Origin: Myxococcus stipitatus
Lineage (GTDB): Bacteria > Myxococcota > Myxococcia > Myxococcales > Myxococcaceae
DNA: 64,000 bases
NCBI RefSeq assembly: GCF_037414475.1
Contig: NZ_CP147913.1
Location: 6,508,001 to 6,572,000, forward strand
Reading direction: 5' to 3'
Part shown: piece by piece, positions 58,733 to 64,000 of the stretch
Layout of the letters: the number at the start of each line of letters is the position of its first letter
How positions within the stretch are numbered: position 1 is the first letter of the stretch
Made by a program: the position numbers and the translations under genes
The notes under the pieces: generated by a model
The model's input: the letters and a program-made list of their open reading frames with translations, nothing else
What the model was told of the DNA's origin: nothing
The model's database searches: none

Positions 58733-58767
58733 CGGGAAGTCTCTCCGAGGGGCTTGGGCCGCTTGCG

Positions 58768-59877
58768 TCAGCGTCCCTTGCCGAGGAAGTCCTTGATGGA
58801 GGCGTAGATGGCGTCCTTGTCCGCGATTTCGCTGAGCGCGACGTTGGGCGTGTCCCCCACCGCCTCGCGCAAATCCTTGATGAACTGGCCGCTGCCGTAG
58901 GGGGATTCCACCTGGCCGTAGGCGAACTGGTTGACGTTGGGCAGCACGTCGTTGCGCAGCATTTCAATGCACTGGCGCGTGTCGTCCGCGCTCCAGTTGT
59001 CGCCGTCGCTGAAGTGGAACGGATAGATGTTCCACGCGCTCTTGGGGTAATCCGCCTGGATGATGTCCCGGCAGAGCTTGTAGGCGCTGGAGATCATCGT
59101 CCCGCCGGACTCGCGGGTGTGGAAGAAGGTGTCGCGGTCCACCTCGCGCGCCACCGCGTCATGGATGATGTAGCGCGCCTCCAGGCCCTTGTATTGGTGG
59201 CGCAGCCACGTATCCAACCAGAAGCTCTCGATGCGGACGATCTCCTTCTGCTCGTCACCCATGGAGCCGGACACGTCCATCATGTAGATGATGACCGCGT
59301 TGGTCTCCGGCAGGTCCTGGAGCTTGTAGCTGCGGTAGCGGCGGTCCTCGCGCGTGGGGATGATGACCGGGCGCGCGGGGTCATAGGTGCCGGCGGCAAT
59401 CTGACGCCGCAGGGCCTGTTTGAAGGTGCGCTTGAAGTGGCGCAGCGATTCGGGGCCGGTGGTGTTGATGCCGGTGTAGCGAATCTTCTGGGTGACGATT
59501 TTCTCGTTGTGGCGCCGCTCGATGTGGGGGAGTTGCAGCTCCTCGCCCAGGATTTGCGCCAGCTCTTCCAGCGTGACGTCCACCTCCAGGGCATGGTCTC
59601 CCTCTCCCTGGCCGGCCTGGTGCCCATCCCCGGGCTCCACCGCCCCGGGGCCAAGCTGCTGGCCCACCTCTCCATCCCCTTGTCCAACGCCTCCCTGCTC
59701 CTTGTGGCCGTACTTGAAGCGGGGAATGTCGATGAAGGGAATGGGGATGCTGATGGCATCCTTGCCCTTCTTCCCAATCATCTCCCCCTTCTGCACGTAC
59801 TTGCGCAGATTGGCTTTGATTTTCCCGCGGACAATCTGTTTGAAGCGGGAATGGTCCTGGTGGATCTTCAAGGTCAC
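58768..59877 (-). CDS. yeaH: YeaH/YhbH family protein (DUF444)
   Basis: A 369-residue DUF444 protein. The C-terminal half is a von Willebrand A-like domain with a MIDAS-type motif D201-x-S203-x-S205 (MMDVSGSMG) and conserved [15 protein letters not shown] and [13 protein letters not shown] segments. A Gly/Gln/Glu-rich linker lies at about 60-95. YeaH partners the PrkA kinase in E. coli stress physiology. Its position between prkA (27 bp upstream) and spoVR (35 bp downstream) is the conserved order of this operon. The start (ATG at 59877) opens [18 protein letters not shown], the conserved N-terminus. Confidence 0.92.
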   Translation of the reverse strand: MTLKIHQDHSRFKQIVRGKIKANLRKYVQKGEMIGKKGKDAISIPIPFIDIPRFKYGHKEQGGVGQGDGEVGQQLGPGAVEPGDGHQAGQGEGDHALEVDVTLEELAQILGEELQLPHIERRHNEKIVTQKIRYTGINTTGPESLRHFKRTFKQALRRQIAAGTYDPARPVIIPTREDRRYRSYKLQDLPETNAVIIYMMDVSGSMGDEQKEIVRIESFWLDTWLRHQYKGLEARYIIHDAVAREVDRDTFFHTRESGGTMISSAYKLCRDIIQADYPKSAWNIYPFHFSDGDNWSADDTRQCIEMLRNDVLPNVNQFAYGQVESPYGSGQFIKDLREAVGDTPNVALSEIADKDAIYASIKDFLGKGR

Positions 59878-59904
59878 GACGGCTCGCCCCTCTCCTAAAG
59901 GTGG

Positions 59905-61968
<2,064 letters not shown>

Positions 61969-62526
61969 GTCTCTCCCTCGGGGGCCCGCCTGGAGTGCGA
62001 AACACTCGCGCCCTGGGGGGCCAGAATGGTGAACCTGGAGGGCTGGTTTGCCATTCCACAACCATCCCGCCGAGGTCCCAGGCACGACAGCCCTGCAGCC
62101 AATTCGGGACCCCGCCGCGGAATGGGACCGCGCGTTACGCTCGTGTCAGGGGCAGGACGCCACATCGGCGCGCCCCCTCCACGGGGTGAAGAGGCACGGC
62201 TGATTATAGGGCGGCGATTCCACGGGGGGAGGCTCCCCCCCTCCACGCGAGGGGTATTGAACGCCTGGAGGGTTTCCCAGGCGCCCGCCGTCAGGGGATT
62301 GTCTGGTGGCTGTGGGGCGGCGTCTCCGTTCGCTCCACATGTCGGGGGCGGCCAGGCGAGCGGGCTCGGCCCAAAGGGTGATACCTTCGCTGGCTTGTGC
62401 ACGCTGCTGTCGTGGGGGGGCGCGCGAACGGCGCGGCGAGCGGGCATCGGACGTGGGCTTCGCTAAGGGTGAAGTCCCGGTCATCGGCTTGGCTTTGGGC
62501 CGTGCCTGCGTATCCTCCCGCGCGAC
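61969..62526. other. 558-bp divergent intergenic region with two tandem hairpins
   Basis: Between the prkA operon and the glycosyltransferase gene no supported protein-coding frame is seen. It contains a 7-bp stem with a 3-nt loop (62224-62240) closely followed by a 7-bp stem with an 8-nt loop (62262-62283). These could belong to an untranslated leader or an unannotated small RNA. Promoters for both divergent genes must lie here but could not be pinpointed. Confidence 0.5.
62224..62283. repeat. two adjacent hairpins in the prkA-glycosyltransferase gap
   Basis: GGGGGGA (62224-62230) pairs with TCCCCCC (62234-62240), and CGCCTGG (62262-62268) with CCAGGCG (62277-62283). They stand about 250 bp from either flanking gene, so they do not terminate an annotated transcript. 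Confidence 0.35.
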
Positions 62527-64000
62527 ATGGCGACCGCCCCTACTTCCGTCTCTCATCCATCGTCCCCCACGCCGAGCCTGGCGGCGGTCCCTTCACCCTC
62601 ACCCGAGCCGAGCACGCGCTGGTTGGTGGGGATGCTGTTGGTGGTGGCCCTGTTGCCGCGGCTGCTGGTGTTCGTGGGCAACGAGAACCTGTACGGCGAC
62701 GCGGTGGTGCGCACGGAGCTGGCGGAGCGCTGGCTGCGCTCGCCGCACCTCATCACCGCGTATGGGGATGGCGCCTACCAGTTCGGCCCGCTGCACATGT
62801 ACCTGGTGGGCGTGGCGTTGTCGGTGCTGGACAGGGAGGTGGCGGGCCGCGCGGTGAGCCTGTTGTTCGGCGTGCTGTCGGTGGTGCCGCTGTTCGCGCT
62901 GACGCGGCGGCTGTTCGGCTGGAGGGCGGGGGTGGTGGCCGGCCTGTCCTTCGCCGCGTGGGGCATGCATCTGCAGTTCTCCACCACGGCGGGCAGCGAG
63001 GCGGTGTCGCTGTTCTTCATGCTGGCGGCGTTCGCGCTGTACGCGGAAGGGGTGGACGAGAACCGCTTCCTGCCCCTGTTCCAGGCGGCGCTGATGCTCA
63101 ACCTCGCGTGTGCGCTGCGCTACGACGCGTGGATGTACATCCCGTTGCTATGCGTGGCGCTGCTCTTCAGCAGCCAGGACAAGGTTGCGTCCGTGACGCG
63201 CGCGGTGGGCTTCGGTCTGGCGTGCCTGCCGTTCCCCTTGTTGTGGATGCAGGGCAACGAGCTGATGCATGGCGACCCGTTCTTCCCGCTGAAGGCGGTG
63301 GAGGACTTCCACCGGGGCTGGGTGCTGTCGTCGGCGGGGTCCGGTCTTGCCATTGGATGGCGGTTGCAACAGTTGTTCTTCTGGCCCGGCGTGGCGCTGC
63401 TGACGTTGTCGCCAGGGGTGGCGTTGTTGGGGATGTGGGGGATGGTGAAGGCGTGGAAGCAGCGGCCGGACACGCGCTGGCTGGTGGCGGCGGCGGTGTT
63501 GCCCACGCTGTACTTCACGTTCCGGGCGGTGGTGCTGGCGAACTTCGTTCCGCTGGGGCGCTTCACGGTGACGCAGCTCTCGGTGCTGCCGGTGTTCGTG
63601 GCGGTGGGGTTCGGGGCGCTGATGAGCGCGCGCAGTGAGGGGGCTCGCAAGGCGCTGGCGGGGGTGACGGCGGTGCTCGCGGTGGTGTTGCCCGTGGCGG
63701 TGGGTTTGTTCACCTTCCGCGCGGACGGGCGTCTGCAGGACACGATGCGGCCGGTGAGCCCCACGTCGACCAACCCGCGGCCGGTGATGCAGGTGGCGGA
63801 CTTCGTGAAGGCGGAGGTGGCTGGGAAGGGGGGCTCACTGGCCCTGGATGACGACCCCAGCTACATGGACCTCCAGGTGGCGTTCTTCTCCGGGCTGTCG
63901 GAGGAGCGCATCGCGCGGGTGCGGTGGGACACGTTCCGCAAGCGGCTGGAGGAGGCTCGGCCGGAGGTGCTGGTGCGCTTCGACCAGGGCAACCTGGTGA
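62527..64000 (+). CDS. GT39-like membrane glycosyltransferase, 3' end beyond window
   Basis: The frame from ATG 62527 is open to the window end (491 complete codons). After a Ser/Pro-rich N-terminal tail there are many transmembrane helices: RWLVGMLLVVALLPRLLVF first, then helices with LYLVG-type and SVVPLFALTRRLFG sequences. The loop GNENLYGDAVVRTELAERW after the first helix corresponds to the acidic loop of the dolichyl/undecaprenyl-phosphate-sugar (GT39, ArnT/PMT-like) transferases, which move sugars from lipid carriers to acceptors outside the inner membrane. The substrate is unknown. Alternating helices and a soluble C-terminal segment (from about residue 415) follow. It is divergent from prkA. 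Confidence 0.75.
   Translation, partial: MATAPTSVSHPSSPTPSLAAVPSPSPEPSTRWLVGMLLVVALLPRLLVFVGNENLYGDAVVRTELAERWLRSPHLITAYGDGAYQFGPLHMYLVGVALSVLDREVAGRAVSLLFGVLSVVPLFALTRRLFGWRAGVVAGLSFAAWGMHLQFSTTAGSEAVSLFFMLAAFALYAEGVDENRFLPLFQAALMLNLACALRYDAWMYIPLLCVALLFSSQDKVASVTRAVGFGLACLPFPLLWMQGNELMHGDPFFPLKAVEDFHRGWVLSSAGSGLAIGWRLQQLFFWPGVALLTLSPGVALLGMWGMVKAWKQRPDTRWLVAAAVLPTLYFTFRAVVLANFVPLGRFTVTQLSVLPVFVAVGFGALMSARSEGARKALAGVTAVLAVVLPVAVGLFTFRADGRLQDTMRPVSPTSTNPRPVMQVADFVKAEVAGKGGSLALDDDPSYMDLQVAFFSGLSEERIARVRWDTFRKRLEEARPEVLVRFDQGNLV

Noticed and set aside
62080-62115. A sigma-54-like GGCAC...TGC pattern upstream of the prkA and glycosyltransferase genes
   Set aside because: The distance between the GG and GC elements is 14 instead of 12, so it does not fit the strict -24/-12 spacing.

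Overview
The window is high-GC DNA with very strong G/C third-position bias, and it reads as a chromosomal segment of a fruiting myxobacterium (Myxococcus, Corallococcus or Pyxidicoccus type). The taxonomic markers are a DUF2378/TIGR02265 protein (39028-39618), a TIGR03001-type myxobacterial sigma factor beside a Ser/Thr protein kinase (55044-57219), a MYXO-CTERM tail on a fungalysin-like protease (43509-47624), and a large number of predatory-style secreted hydrolases and lipoproteins. No rRNA, tRNA, CRISPR array, insertion sequence or prophage was recognised.

Layout. 1-5731: the end of an Eis-type acetyltransferase gene, an extended SDR, a WGR protein, an anchored solute-binding-type protein and a secreted GH88-like hydrolase, closed by a strong bidirectional terminator. 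5802-6569: an Asp-rich lipoprotein on the minus strand. 6826-10455: a tightly packed operon of ECF sigma factor, membrane anti-sigma factor, caspase-like (C14) lipoprotein and regulatory-domain lipoprotein. 10470-21173: mostly housekeeping genes, namely M14 carboxypeptidase, a Spy/CpxP-like protein, DNA polymerase III alpha (dnaE), a dienoyl-CoA isomerase-like protein, a prephenate dehydrogenase-chorismate mutase fusion, a U32 protein and a 2,4-dienoyl-CoA reductase-like SDR. 21345-28970: an 1843-residue Ig-repeat/Fn3/lamin-tail lipoprotein and an M3 oligopeptidase. 29920-33612: a four-gene ferric-siderophore ABC importer with a palindromic, AT-rich promoter/operator candidate. 33707-35927: a secreted lipase and its foldase. 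36271-42193: glycogen phosphorylase, the DUF2378 protein, a LysR regulator, a DoxX-like protein and a Tat-type polysaccharide deacetylase.

42246-54790 is the most unusual part: five consecutive minus-strand genes for exported proteins. In transcription order they are a subtilisin with a C-terminal somatomedin-B-like domain, a Hint-domain lipoprotein, a large lipase-like protein carrying choice-of-anchor L and A domains whose nucleophile Ser is replaced by Gly, an M36 fungalysin with PA, PKD-like and MYXO-CTERM regions, and an M23 endopeptidase. Just upstream lies the divergent myxobacterial sigma factor/kinase pair. 57239-61968 is the prkA-yeaH-spoVR operon (starvation/sporulation linked in other bacteria), and the window ends inside a GT39-like membrane glycosyltransferase gene.

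Functions fit a predatory, sporulating soil bacterium: extracellular protein, lipid and polysaccharide degradation, siderophore-iron uptake, glycogen mobilisation and developmental kinases. Assignments are from motif reading by eye; no database search was run.
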